Shown piece by piece: positions 53,484 to 62,577 of a DNA stretch of 64,000 nucleotides. Below the pieces are notes generated by a model. It was not told the DNA's origin and did no database searches. It was given only the letters and a program-made list of their open reading frames with translations. Both the position numbers and the translations under genes were made by a program. The stretch covers positions 209,207 to 273,206 of the forward strand of contig NZ_JBHRYB010000003.1 in the NCBI RefSeq assembly GCF_042648445.1, in the 5' to 3' direction. This stretch comes from Bacterioplanoides pacificum (GTDB lineage Bacteria; Pseudomonadota; Gammaproteobacteria; Pseudomonadales; Oceanobacteraceae). The first letter of the stretch is position 1. Every line of letters starts with the position of its first letter.

Positions 53484-54707
53484 TTAATATTCGTGGTGAA
53501 AGGTATAGGTCTCGTTTATTGAAAGCTCACCCTCTATACGCTTGGTAGCGGAGGAGCGGTTTTTTTTGTCGTCGTACTGAAAGCTGACGAACGATGAATA
53601 CAGGTTGTTGTTACCACGGTGCGTTTTTTCGAGCCCTTCGGAGTTATAAGTCGTCCGGACGTCTATTAGAGCAGCCGGATTAAAACTTTTGTGACTCCAG
53701 CTCGCTATTACGCCGTTATCATGATATTCGGTGATGATTTCTGAATCTGGCGTCAGGCTGCCCTGCTCTGTTTCAGTACACTCCTGGCGCTGATGACCCC
53801 GCTGGCACTGCTCGCGGGACGTCAGTTCACCATTGTGGAAACGAGTTCGGGTCAGTGAAGCGGAATCTGAGCGTATTTCGGTACGATAATGATCTTCGAA
53901 GTCGCCATCACCATTCTGATCGGTGAATCGTTCAGAATAGTCCGGGTGGCTGATGGTTTTGCTCGACTGCGTCAGCTGGCCGTTATCATCACGCTGCTCA
54001 ATGATTTCAACATAAGCGCCGTCGGGCTGTTCTGTCCGTAAGTAGTGGGTGGTGCTGATCACAGCCAGGGTGTCGGGATTCAGTTGGGTTTCTTCACTGA
54101 GCCGGCCGCTGCTGTCGTATTGATAACGGCTGGCGCTGTCCGGTCCGGTTTCCGAAAGCACCTGTCCCTGAGCATTCAGAGTGCGCTGAAAACTGCTGGG
54201 AAAAGCAATTCCGGTAAGGCTGCCGTCTGAGTTGGCCAACAATTCAAAATATGAAATTGCATCAGTGTCTTCTGGTGTGATTGTCGCTTCTGTAAGGTAG
54301 CCCCATTCATCGCGTGATATCGTCGCCTGAGCTGTTGTTATCTCGCCGAAGGCCGTGCTTTCTATATCAATGACAGTACGTAACGCGGTGTCGATTTCAA
54401 AGGTTGAGAGGTATAACACCTCACTGCTGCTACCGTCGTTTAATATCAGCTGCACCGAACAATTGCTGTAAACCCCCTGCTTTAACCGCCGCAGCTGAAC
54501 CTTATTGACGCCGCTCGGAACGTATTGCTTATCACTGCTGCAGTCGCCGTTAAAGCTGAGTGTTCCGGAAGCACGGCTTTTCAGGTAAAAAGACGGTGTA
54601 TTGTTGCTGGTGGTACCAATCGGCACCACTTCCTGCAAAAGGCCGGATGACTGATCGCTGCAGGCGCCGAGCAAAGCAGTGGTGAACAGTAGGGTGAGTC
54701 GTTTCAT
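53484..54707 (-). CDS. hypothetical lipoprotein with RHS/YD-like segments
   Basis: A 407-aa exported lipoprotein (MKRLTLLFTTALLGACSDQ, lipobox Cys16). The mature part has many short beta segments of the YD type, such as YQYDSSGRLSEETQLNPDT and FQYDDKKNRSSATKR, which are reminiscent of RHS/YD repeats but shorter and not in a regular array. Cys35-like and Cys60 residues and a CQRGHQRQEC pair could form disulfides. Function is unknown. It converges on parB across a terminator. Confidence 0.72.
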   Translation of the reverse strand: MKRLTLLFTTALLGACSDQSSGLLQEVVPIGTTSNNTPSFYLKSRASGTLSFNGDCSSDKQYVPSGVNKVQLRRLKQGVYSNCSVQLILNDGSSSEVLYLSTFEIDTALRTVIDIESTAFGEITTAQATISRDEWGYLTEATITPEDTDAISYFELLANSDGSLTGIAFPSSFQRTLNAQGQVLSETGPDSASRYQYDSSGRLSEETQLNPDTLAVISTTHYLRTEQPDGAYVEIIEQRDDNGQLTQSSKTISHPDYSERFTDQNGDGDFEDHYRTEIRSDSASLTRTRFHNGELTSREQCQRGHQRQECTETEQGSLTPDSEIITEYHDNGVIASWSHKSFNPAALIDVRTTYNSEGLEKTHRGNNNLYSSFVSFQYDDKKNRSSATKRIEGELSINETYTFHHEY

Positions 54708-54760
54708 TATTATTCCTCAGATGTCCTTATCGGTGCGGATTCTAATGACATTTGAGTTAA

Positions 54761-55035
54761 TTATCGACTCTGCATTAAAGAATGCCGCTCCCCGCCCTGC
54801 TCTAAAACCTTCCACACCGCCTCTTTTTGCCCCCGGCTGAACATCAGCAGGCTTTCATCACGCGCCAGTGCCATATAGTTCATAAACATATCGTTGCTGC
54901 CACAACCGGTACTCGGGTGACGGGATTTTCTGGTGTATCAGGAGTGTCTGGCAGGCCGGGAGAATGTGCATTGCCTGAGTCGCCACCGCAAGCGCTTAAC
55001 AAAAGAACAAATAAGCTGACCAATCCGTGCTTCAT
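54761..55035 (-). pseudogene. frameshifted small lipoprotein gene
   Basis: From an ATG at 55035 the frame gives MKHGLVSLFVLLLSACGGDS (lipobox Cys16) and a Pro-rich linker DTPDTPENPV, and stops at 54880. A second frame takes over at the same place with CGSNDMFMNYMALARDESLLMF and GQKEAVWKVLEQGGERHSLMQSR, stopping at 54761. The two pieces look like one lipoprotein split by a single-base frameshift near 54895. A 51-aa truncated product is still possible. The remaining 280 bp up to atpI hold no other gene that I recognise; they must contain the atp promoter. Confidence 0.6.
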
Positions 55036-55317
55036 GGTGAATTCCTGCCTGAAAACGCCAGTTTATGCGGTTGAGAATCAATGGTAAGTGGCTACTGACA
55101 GAAAACTGTGTATGCTCTGGCGGCACAAAGCTGCTGTGAAATCATTATATCTGTGACTTTTGGGCCGCATTCACGCTGTGAATGACACACATTCCCGAAA
55201 TACTACCAATTAACGAGCCTTTACACATGGTTTCGGTTGATGCTCAAAGGTCGAGCCAATATAATCACGGCGCCTTAAAACAGGCTGTTGCAGTATTTAG
55301 ATCAGTGCGAGGTGTTT

Positions 55318-55689
55318 GTGTCATCGATTTTTCCTCGCCGGGCGGTCTATCGGGTCATGCTGGTTCAGCTGGCACTGACTGCAGCAGCAGCTTTGATTGC
55401 CTGGTTACACAGCGATGTAGCCGCCGGATCGGCGTTGTTGGGTGGACTGACGTGTGCAGTTCCCAATGCCTATTTTCTCTGGCGAGCATTCCGCTATTCA
55501 GGCGCACGTTCGGCTGACAAAGTTGTGCAGTCGATCTACCAGGGAGAAGCCTGGAAATTTTTGCTCACCGCACTGTGTTTTGCAGTGATTTTTGTGCGGG
55601 TAGAGCCACTGAATGTTCCTGCATTGTTTATAGCTTTTATGACAGTGCAGCTGGGGCACTTAGCCTCAGCAAGAATCGCCAATTTATGA
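55318..55689 (+). CDS. atpI: ATP synthase subunit I
   Basis: A small, 123-residue membrane protein with about four membrane segments (VMLVQLALTAAAALIAWL, SALLGGLTCAVPNAYFLWRAF, WKFLLTALCFAVIFV, ALFIAFMTVQLGHLAS). AtpI assists assembly of the c-ring. The start is unclear: the frame is open from TTG 55288, but GTG at 55318 has GCGAGG six bases upstream and begins with SSIFPRRAVYRV, as homologues do. It leads the atp operon. Confidence 0.85.
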   Translation: MSSIFPRRAVYRVMLVQLALTAAAALIAWLHSDVAAGSALLGGLTCAVPNAYFLWRAFRYSGARSADKVVQSIYQGEAWKFLLTALCFAVIFVRVEPLNVPALFIAFMTVQLGHLASARIANL

Positions 55690-55712
55690 ACCTTTAGAAT
55701 TGAGAGTGAACA

Positions 55713-56621
55713 ATGGCTGGTAACTCACAAGAGTATATTGCTCATCACTTAACCAACTTAACTTATGGGAAGTTGACTATTGATGGTAGTGAACCGTACT
55801 ACAGAAAAGTTTATAAGGATGGTGTTCAGGTATTTAACGAAGACGGTTCTCCTCAGTTAGAAGAGCTGAATGGAGATACTTGGACTTTGGCTCGAAATTC
55901 CCAAGAAGCTCAGGACATGGGTTTTATGGCGTTCCACGTCGACTCTATCGGCTGGTCTCTGCTGATGGGTCTGTTGTTCGCATGGCTGTTCCGTAAGGCG
56001 GCTAAATCAGCGACTTCCGGTGTGCCGGGCAAGCTGCAGAACGTGGTGGAAACGGTGGTTGAGTTTGTTGATAACACCGTTAAAGAAACCTTCCACGGTC
56101 GTAACCCGCTGGTTGCACCGTTAGCCCTGACTATCTTCGTTTGGGTATTCCTGATGAACTCGCTGAAGTGGATTCCGGTTGATATTATCCCGGGTATTGC
56201 CCACGCAGCGGGCCTGCCGTTCTTCAAGATTGTTCCGACTGCCGATCCAAACGGTACTCTGGGCCTGTCGTTAGGCGTATTCCTGCTGATTATCTTCTAC
56301 AGCATCAAAGTTAAAGGTGTGGGTGGCTTCGCCAAAGAGCTGTCTCTGACACCGTTCAATCACCCGATTGCTATTCCGTTTAACCTGTTCCTGGAAGTGC
56401 TGGGTCTGCTGACCAAGCCACTGTCTCTGGCACTGCGTTTGTTCGGTAACATGTACGCTGGTGAGGTTGTGTTTATTCTGATTGCGTTACTGCCGTTCTA
56501 CCTTCAGTGGGTTCTGAACGTGCCGTGGGCAATCTTCCATATTCTGGTGATTCCGCTGCAGGCGTTCATCTTCATGGTTCTGACGATTGTATATCTGAGT
56601 CAGGCTCACGAAGACCACTAA
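55713..56621 (+). CDS. atpB: ATP synthase Fo subunit a
   Basis: A 302-aa integral membrane subunit with the proton half-channels. The essential arginine is in LSLALRLFGNMYAGE. The C-terminus is PLQAFIFMVLTIVYLSQAHEDH. Compared with E. coli (271 aa) it has a longer hydrophilic N-terminus, about 75 residues (QEYIAHHLTNLTYGKL, YYRKVYKDGVQVF). This length is common in marine gammaproteobacteria. It follows atpI by 23 bp. Confidence 0.97.
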   Translation: MAGNSQEYIAHHLTNLTYGKLTIDGSEPYYRKVYKDGVQVFNEDGSPQLEELNGDTWTLARNSQEAQDMGFMAFHVDSIGWSLLMGLLFAWLFRKAAKSATSGVPGKLQNVVETVVEFVDNTVKETFHGRNPLVAPLALTIFVWVFLMNSLKWIPVDIIPGIAHAAGLPFFKIVPTADPNGTLGLSLGVFLLIIFYSIKVKGVGGFAKELSLTPFNHPIAIPFNLFLEVLGLLTKPLSLALRLFGNMYAGEVVFILIALLPFYLQWVLNVPWAIFHILVIPLQAFIFMVLTIVYLSQAHEDH

Positions 56622-56689
56622 CAGCGAAATTAACAGACGATTTTAACCCTTTAAATTAACTTACTTAACTAAACCTTTAGGAGTCTCAT

Positions 56690-56926
56690 ATGGAACTCGT
56701 ATACATTGCTGCTGCAATCATGATTGGCCTGGGTGCACTGGGTACTGGTATCGGCTTCGCTCTGCTGGGCGGTAAGCTGCTGGAAGGTACTGCACGTCAG
56801 CCAGAGCTGGGTCCACAGCTGCAAACCAAAACCTTCCTGATGGCTGGTCTGTTAGATGCCGTGCCTATGATCGGTGTTGGTATCGCGATGTACCTGATCT
56901 TCGTTGTAGCCCCAACGGCAGCATAA
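56690..56926 (+). CDS. atpE: ATP synthase Fo subunit c
   Basis: A 78-aa hairpin of two membrane helices that forms the rotor ring. The loop GKLLEGTARQPEL and the proton-carrying aspartate in MAGLLDAVPMIGVGIAMY are conserved. An aspartate without the Na+-site residues indicates proton coupling. AGGAG precedes the ATG at good spacing, as expected for the most abundant subunit. Confidence 0.98.
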   Translation: MELVYIAAAIMIGLGALGTGIGFALLGGKLLEGTARQPELGPQLQTKTFLMAGLLDAVPMIGVGIAMYLIFVVAPTAA

Positions 56927-56990
56927 GACGAGTGCGATCTTCGGGTCGCGCTTTGTTTTTAAACAACGAATTTTAACGAGGTAAATCGCC

Positions 56991-57461
56991 GTGACTTTAA
57001 ATCTGACCATTGTCGGTCAATTGATTGCCTTCGCGATTTTTGTCTGGTTCTGCATGAAGTTTGTCTGGCCACCACTGACCAGCGCTATGGCGGAACGTGA
57101 AAAGAAAATCGCTGATGGTTTAGATGCAGCTAACCGCGCTGCACGTGATCTGGAACTGGCACAAGCAAAAGCTGCCGACCAGCTGCGTGACAGCAAAGAA
57201 AAAGCTGCTGAAATCATCGAACAGGCTAACAAGCGTGCTAACCAAATCGTTGACGAAGCCAAAGAACAGGCTCGCACCGAAGGTGAGCGTCTGGTTGCTG
57301 CTGCCCGCGCTGAAGTGGAGCAGGAAGCAAACCGCGCGAAAGAAGCACTGCGCGCTCAGGTATCTGAGCTGGCAGTAGCCGGTGCAGCCAAAATCCTTGC
57401 TAAGTCTGTTGACGCAAGCGCTCATGAAGAGCTGCTGAATCAACTGGCTAACGAACTGTAA
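56991..57461 (+). CDS. atpF: ATP synthase Fo subunit b
   Basis: A 156-aa stator subunit with one N-terminal membrane helix (LTIVGQLIAFAIFVWFCMKFVWPPL) and a long charged coiled coil (KAADQLRDSKEKAAEIIEQANKRANQIVDEA). It starts with GTG at 56991 after GAGGTAAATC. The length equals that of E. coli AtpF. Confidence 0.97.
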   Translation: MTLNLTIVGQLIAFAIFVWFCMKFVWPPLTSAMAEREKKIADGLDAANRAARDLELAQAKAADQLRDSKEKAAEIIEQANKRANQIVDEAKEQARTEGERLVAAARAEVEQEANRAKEALRAQVSELAVAGAAKILAKSVDASAHEELLNQLANEL

Positions 57462-57473
57462 GCGAGGTTTGGC

Positions 57474-58010
57474 ATGGCTGAATTAACAACTCTCGCTCGG
57501 CCATACGCAAAAGCTGCGTTTGCTGAAGCACAAGAGAAAAATGCACTGGAAGCCTGGTCTGACGACCTGAGCGTGTTGGCGGCCTTTGCGGCTGACGCTG
57601 ATCTGGCAAAAATTCTGGTGCATCCGTCTCTGACTGCTGAGCAGCAAGCGGCAGCGCTGTTAGACGTATGTGGCGACAAGCTGAATGACGCAGCCAAAAA
57701 CCTGGTAGCCGTTCTGGCCGAAAACAAGCGTTTAAGCTTGCTGCCAGAAGTATCAGTTCTGTTTGAAGAGCTGAAGGCACAACTGCAGAACACGGTCGAT
57801 GTTGTAGTAACGACCGCGTTTGAAATGACCGACGCACAACAAAACAAGCTGGCTGAGTCTTTAAAAGCCAAGCTCAAGTGCGATGTACGTATGAGCAGCG
57901 AAATCGATGAGTCTCTCATCGGTGGTGCGATCATCCGTGCCGGTGACCTGGTAATTGACGGCTCGCTAACTGGAAAGCTGTCCAAGTTAGCCGAAGCGAT
58001 GAACTCCTAG
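57474..58010 (+). CDS. atpH: ATP synthase F1 subunit delta
   Basis: A 178-aa stator-cap protein that links F1 alpha to subunit b. It starts MAELTTLARPYAKAAFAEA and ends with the conserved IIRAGDLVIDGSLTGKLSKLAEAM. The spacing is 12 bp after atpF. Confidence 0.97.
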   Translation: MAELTTLARPYAKAAFAEAQEKNALEAWSDDLSVLAAFAADADLAKILVHPSLTAEQQAAALLDVCGDKLNDAAKNLVAVLAENKRLSLLPEVSVLFEELKAQLQNTVDVVVTTAFEMTDAQQNKLAESLKAKLKCDVRMSSEIDESLIGGAIIRAGDLVIDGSLTGKLSKLAEAMNS

Positions 58011-58025
58011 TTTGAGGGACGATGC

Positions 58026-59564
58026 ATGCAGCAACTGAATCCATCTGAGATCAGTGAAGTCATCAAAAAACGCATCGAAAATCTCGATGTGACTTCACAA
58101 GCCCAGAACGAGGGCACCGTCGTATCTGTATCTGACGGTATCGTTCGTATTCACGGTCTGGCTGACGCCATGTACGGTGAAATGATTGAATTTGAAGGCG
58201 GTGTATATGGCCTGGCAATGAACCTGGAGCGTGACTCCGTAGGTGCTGTTGTTCTGGGTGAATACAAAACTCTGGCCGAAGGTCAGACCGCTAAGTGTAC
58301 TGGTCGTATCTTAGAAGTACCGACTGGCGAAGCTCTGCTGGGTCGCGTTGTCGACACGCTGGGTAACCCAATCGACGGTAAAGGTCCGATCGAAACCACT
58401 ACCACTGCTCCGGTTGAGCGTGTTGCACCTGGCGTAATTGCACGTCAAGGCGTAGACCAGCCGCTGGAAACTGGTTACAAAGCCGTTGACTCCATGGTGC
58501 CAATCGGCCGTGGTCAGCGTGAGCTGATCATTGGTGACCGTCAGACTGGTAAGTCTGCGATGGCCATCGATGCGATCATCAACCAGAAAGGTACGGGTGT
58601 TAAGTGTATCTACGTTGCTGTTGGCCAGAAGCAGTCAACTATCGCTAACGTAGTACGTAAATTAGAAGAACACGGCGCGATGGATCACACCATCATCGTT
58701 GCTGCTGGCGCTGCCGATCCTGCTGCTATGCAGTTCCTGGCACCATACGCTGGCTGTGCGATGGGTGAATACTTCCTGGATCGTGGTGAAGATGCGCTGA
58801 TCGTTTATGACGATCTGACTAAGCAAGCCTGGGCATATCGTCAGATTTCCCTGTTGCTGAAGCGTCCTCCTGGCCGTGAAGCGTATCCTGGTGACGTGTT
58901 CTACCTGCACTCCCGTCTGCTGGAGCGTGCTTGTCGCGTGAACGCTGACTACGTGAAGAGCGTAAGTGGTGTTGAAGGTAAAACCGGTTCCCTGACTGCT
59001 CTGCCAATCATTGAGACTCAAGGTGGTGACGTATCTGCATTCGTACCTACCAACGTGATCTCGATTACTGACGGTCAGATCTTCCTGGAGACCAACCTGT
59101 TCAACTCCGGTATCCGTCCTGCAATGAACGCCGGTATTTCGGTATCTCGTGTAGGTGGTGCAGCTCAGACTAAGATCATCAAGAAACTGGGCGGTGGTAT
59201 TCGTCTGGCTCTGGCTCAGTACCGTGAACTGGCAGCATTCGCTCAGTTCGCTTCTGACCTTGATGAAGCAACCCGTAAGCAGCTGGAACACGGCCGTGCA
59301 GTAACCGAGCTGATGAAGCAAGGTCAGTACGCACCGATGAAGACTGCTGAAATGGGTCTGTCTATCTATGCTGCCACTGAAGGCTACCTGGAAGACGTTG
59401 AAGTGAACAAGATTCAGGCGTTCGAAGCTGCCCTGTTGAGCTACGCAAACAGCGAATATTCTGAGCTGATGGCGAAGATCAATGTTAAAGGTGACTTCAA
59501 CGATGAAATCGCTGCCGGTCTGAAAGAGCTGATTGAGAAATTCAAAAGCACTCAGACCTGGTAA
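58026..59564 (+). CDS. atpA: ATP synthase F1 subunit alpha
   Basis: A 512-aa non-catalytic nucleotide-binding subunit. P-loop GDRQTGKSAMAIDAI, the ISITDGQIFLETNLF block and VSRVGGAAQTK are all present. MQQLNPSEISEVIKKRIENLD is the usual N-terminus. It starts 15 bp after atpH; codon use is strongly biased, as for a highly expressed gene. Confidence 0.98.
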   Translation: MQQLNPSEISEVIKKRIENLDVTSQAQNEGTVVSVSDGIVRIHGLADAMYGEMIEFEGGVYGLAMNLERDSVGAVVLGEYKTLAEGQTAKCTGRILEVPTGEALLGRVVDTLGNPIDGKGPIETTTTAPVERVAPGVIARQGVDQPLETGYKAVDSMVPIGRGQRELIIGDRQTGKSAMAIDAIINQKGTGVKCIYVAVGQKQSTIANVVRKLEEHGAMDHTIIVAAGAADPAAMQFLAPYAGCAMGEYFLDRGEDALIVYDDLTKQAWAYRQISLLLKRPPGREAYPGDVFYLHSRLLERACRVNADYVKSVSGVEGKTGSLTALPIIETQGGDVSAFVPTNVISITDGQIFLETNLFNSGIRPAMNAGISVSRVGGAAQTKIIKKLGGGIRLALAQYRELAAFAQFASDLDEATRKQLEHGRAVTELMKQGQYAPMKTAEMGLSIYAATEGYLEDVEVNKIQAFEAALLSYANSEYSELMAKINVKGDFNDEIAAGLKELIEKFKSTQTW

Positions 59565-59638
59565 GTCCGGTGCTGACGCGGTCTTTCGTTAGAGAGACCA
59601 GCGTCAGCTGGATTCACTAAAAAACGTAGGACAGTCTT

Positions 59639-60499
59639 ATGGCAGTCGGAAAAGAGATTAAAGAGCAGATATCGAGTGTTCAAAGCACGCAGAAAATTAC
59701 TTCAGCAATGGAAAAAGTTGCGGTAAGTAAAATGCGTCGCGCTCAGATGCGCATGCAGGCGAGCCGTCCATACGCGGATAAAATCCGTGATGTGATTGGT
59801 AACCTGGCTAATGCGGCACCTGAATACCGTCACCGTTATATGCAAGACCGCGAAATCAAGCGTGTTGGTTATATCGTGGTGTCTTCCGACCGTGGCTTAT
59901 GTGGTGGCCTGAACAACAACCTGTTCAAGACCGTCGCTAAAGAAGCACAGGACTGGAAAAACAAAGGCGTGGAAGTTGATTTCTGTGCCATCGGCGCTAA
60001 AGCCGGCCTGTTTTTCAACAGTTTTGGCGGCAACGTAGTAGCAGCACAAGCCCATCTGGGTGATGCTCCTGAGTTAGCCAGCCTGATCGGATCGGTTAAG
60101 GTAATGCTGGACGCATACGACGAAGGAAAGATCGATCGTTTGTTCATCGTTTATAACCGTTTTGTGAACACCATGACGCAATCGCCAAACGCAGTGCAGT
60201 TACTGCCGCTTGAGGCGAAACAAGACGATTCACTGAAACATCAGTGGGGCTACATCTACGAGCCTGCGCCGGAAGAAATTATTGAAGGCCTGTTAATTCG
60301 CTACGTAGAGTCCCAGGTGTACCAGGGTGTAATTGAAAATAATGCCTGTGAGCAGGCTGCACGTATGCTGGCGATGAAAAACGCCACCGATAACGCGGGC
60401 AGCATGATTGACGACCTGAACATGCTTTACAACAAGGCGCGTCAGGCAGCAATTACCCAGGAAATTTCAGAAATCGTAAGCGGTGCCGCGGCTGTATAA
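59639..60499 (+). CDS. atpG: ATP synthase F1 subunit gamma
   Basis: A 286-aa central shaft subunit: MAVGKEIKEQISSVQSTQKITSAMEKVAVSKMRRAQ at the start, SSDRGLCGGLNNNLFK, and the C-terminal helix ATDNAGSMIDDLNMLYNKARQAAITQEISEIVSGAAA. It begins 74 bp after atpA. Confidence 0.98.
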   Translation: MAVGKEIKEQISSVQSTQKITSAMEKVAVSKMRRAQMRMQASRPYADKIRDVIGNLANAAPEYRHRYMQDREIKRVGYIVVSSDRGLCGGLNNNLFKTVAKEAQDWKNKGVEVDFCAIGAKAGLFFNSFGGNVVAAQAHLGDAPELASLIGSVKVMLDAYDEGKIDRLFIVYNRFVNTMTQSPNAVQLLPLEAKQDDSLKHQWGYIYEPAPEEIIEGLLIRYVESQVYQGVIENNACEQAARMLAMKNATDNAGSMIDDLNMLYNKARQAAITQEISEIVSGAAAV

Positions 60500-60537
60500 G
60501 CCCGGGATTCAAGGTTTAAGATTAAGAGGAACCGAAA

Positions 60538-61932
60538 ATGAGCGGATCTATCGTACAGATCATCGGTGCCGTTATCGACGTGGAATTCCCACGCGACAGT
60601 GTACCTAAGGTCTACGACGCCCTGACCGTTGATGGTACTGAAACTACTCTGGAAGTTCAGCAGCAGCTGGGTGACGGCGTAGTTCGTACTATTGCAATGG
60701 GCTCAACAGAAGGTCTGAAACGTGACCTTCCTGTAACAAACACTAACGGTCCTATCTGTGTACCCGTTGGTACAGAGACTCTGGGTCGTATTATGGACGT
60801 GCTTGGCCGTCCTATCGACGAATGTGGCCCTATCGGTGAGAAAGAAGTTGCTTCTATCCACCGTGCAGCGCCGACGTTCGACGAGCAATCAAACTCCACT
60901 GACCTGCTGGAAACCGGTATCAAGGTAATTGACCTGGTTTGCCCATTCGCTAAGGGTGGTAAAGTTGGTCTGTTCGGTGGTGCCGGTGTTGGTAAAACCG
61001 TAAACATGATGGAGCTGATTAACAACATTGCGAAGGCACACTCCGGTCTGTCTGTATTCGCAGGTGTTGGTGAGCGTACTCGTGAAGGTAACGACTTCTA
61101 CTACGAGATGGCTGAATCCGGTGTTGTAGACCTGGAAAACAAGCCAAACTCTAAAGTAGCAATGGTTTACGGTCAGATGAATGAGCCTCCAGGTAACCGT
61201 CTGCGTGTTGCTCTGACTGGCCTGACCATGGCTGAGAAGTTCCGTGACGAAGGTAAAGACGTACTGTTGTTCGTGGACAACATCTACCGTTACACCCTGG
61301 CGGGAACCGAGGTATCTGCACTGTTAGGCCGTATGCCTTCAGCGGTAGGTTACCAGCCAACGCTGGCAGAAGAGATGGGTGTTCTGCAGGAACGTATTAC
61401 TTCTACTAAGACTGGCTCGATCACCTCGATCCAGGCGGTATACGTACCAGCGGATGACATGACTGACCCAAGCCCGGCGACGACCTTCGCCCACTTGGAC
61501 TCAACCGTATCTCTGTCTCGTGACATCGCTTCTAAAGGTATTTACCCAGCGATCGACCCACTGGCGTCTACTTCTCGTCAGCTGGATCCACTGGTTATCG
61601 GTAACGAACACTACGACTGCGCTCGTGGCGTTCAGGGTGTACTGCAGCGCTACAAAGAGCTGAAAGACATCATCGCGATTCTGGGTATGGACGAACTGTC
61701 CGACGAAGATAAGCAGCTGGTTGCCCGTGCACGTAAGATCGAGCGTTTCCTGTCTCAGCCATTCCACGTGGCCGAGATCTTCACCGGAGCGCCTGGTAAA
61801 TACGTGTCCCTGAAAGAAACCATCCGTGGCTTCCAGGGCATCCTGAATGGTGAATTCGATGAACTGCCAGAACAAGCGTTCTACATGGTAGGTACCATCG
61901 ACGAAGCTATTGAGAAAGCGAAAAACATGTAA
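60538..61932 (+). CDS. atpD: ATP synthase F1 subunit beta
   Basis: A 464-aa catalytic subunit. P-loop GGAGVGKTVNMMELI, catalytic block GERTREGNDFYYEM, ALTGLTMAEKFRDEGKDVLLFVDNIYR and PSAVGYQPTLAEEMG are all conserved. AGAGGAACCG precedes the ATG. Neighbours are atpG (38 bp before) and atpC (58 bp after). Confidence 0.99.
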   Translation: MSGSIVQIIGAVIDVEFPRDSVPKVYDALTVDGTETTLEVQQQLGDGVVRTIAMGSTEGLKRDLPVTNTNGPICVPVGTETLGRIMDVLGRPIDECGPIGEKEVASIHRAAPTFDEQSNSTDLLETGIKVIDLVCPFAKGGKVGLFGGAGVGKTVNMMELINNIAKAHSGLSVFAGVGERTREGNDFYYEMAESGVVDLENKPNSKVAMVYGQMNEPPGNRLRVALTGLTMAEKFRDEGKDVLLFVDNIYRYTLAGTEVSALLGRMPSAVGYQPTLAEEMGVLQERITSTKTGSITSIQAVYVPADDMTDPSPATTFAHLDSTVSLSRDIASKGIYPAIDPLASTSRQLDPLVIGNEHYDCARGVQGVLQRYKELKDIIAILGMDELSDEDKQLVARARKIERFLSQPFHVAEIFTGAPGKYVSLKETIRGFQGILNGEFDELPEQAFYMVGTIDEAIEKAKNM

Positions 61933-61990
61933 TTGGGCTGGCGGCCTGCTGTAACCACAGCAGGTCGCCTCTCTAACTGAGGATACGACT

Positions 61991-62419
61991 ATGGCGATTA
62001 CCGTCCACTGCGATATCGTCAGCGCCGAAGAGAACCTGTTCTCTGGCCTGGTAGAACGCGTAGTAGCTCACGGTGAACTGGGTGACCTGGGTATTGAACC
62101 TGGCCACACAGCACTGCTGACTCCGCTGAAACCTGGTCCGGTCCGCATTGTGAAACAAGGCGGCGAAGAAGAGGTTGTTTACGTCTCTGGCGGTTATCTG
62201 GAAGTACAGCCCAATTGTGTTTCTGTTCTGGCTGACACTGCGGTTCGCGCTGGCGACATCGACGAAGCAGCGGCGTTGCAAGCGAAAGAACACGCACTCA
62301 AAGCGATGGAAAATCAGGGTGCAGACTTTGATTACTCCCGTGCGCTTACTCAGCTGGCCGAGGCCGCAGCACAACTGCGTACTATCCAGCAAATTCGCGA
62401 GAAACTGGGCAAGCACTAA
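61991..62419 (+). CDS. atpC: ATP synthase F1 subunit epsilon
   Basis: A 142-aa subunit with an N-terminal beta sandwich (ITVHCDIVSAEENLFSGLVERVVAHGELGDLGIEPGHTALL) and a C-terminal helical hairpin (AQLRTIQQIREKLGKH) that inhibits hydrolysis. It is the last gene of the operon and is followed by a terminator. Confidence 0.97.
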   Translation: MAITVHCDIVSAEENLFSGLVERVVAHGELGDLGIEPGHTALLTPLKPGPVRIVKQGGEEEVVYVSGGYLEVQPNCVSVLADTAVRAGDIDEAAALQAKEHALKAMENQGADFDYSRALTQLAEAAAQLRTIQQIREKLGKH

Positions 62420-62470
62420 GTTACCCACGTTTATCACGAATGTCTGGCTCTCTGGAGTACAGACAAAGAA

Positions 62471-62504
62471 AACCCGCTCTGTGCAAACAGCGCGGGTTTT
62501 TTAT
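62471..62504 (+). terminator. atp operon terminator
   Basis: A stem AACCCGC/GCGGGTT with a loop around CTGTGCAAACAG is followed by a run of T. It lies about 50 bp past the atpC stop. Confidence 0.88.
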
Positions 62505-62577
62505 TACATTGATAAATTTAGGCACCCTGGGCTAGTATTCGCGATCGCTGATATGTATGTGATTATAAGGAGATGAT

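Noticed and set aside
55182..55517. 111-codon frame starting before atpI
   Set aside because: It overlaps atpI in another frame, its protein is unlike any family, and its second half is an out-of-frame reading of atpI.
61755..61775. Another CACGTGG-containing site in atpD as parS
   Set aside because: Only the left half of the palindrome matches; the right half reads GTGGCCG.
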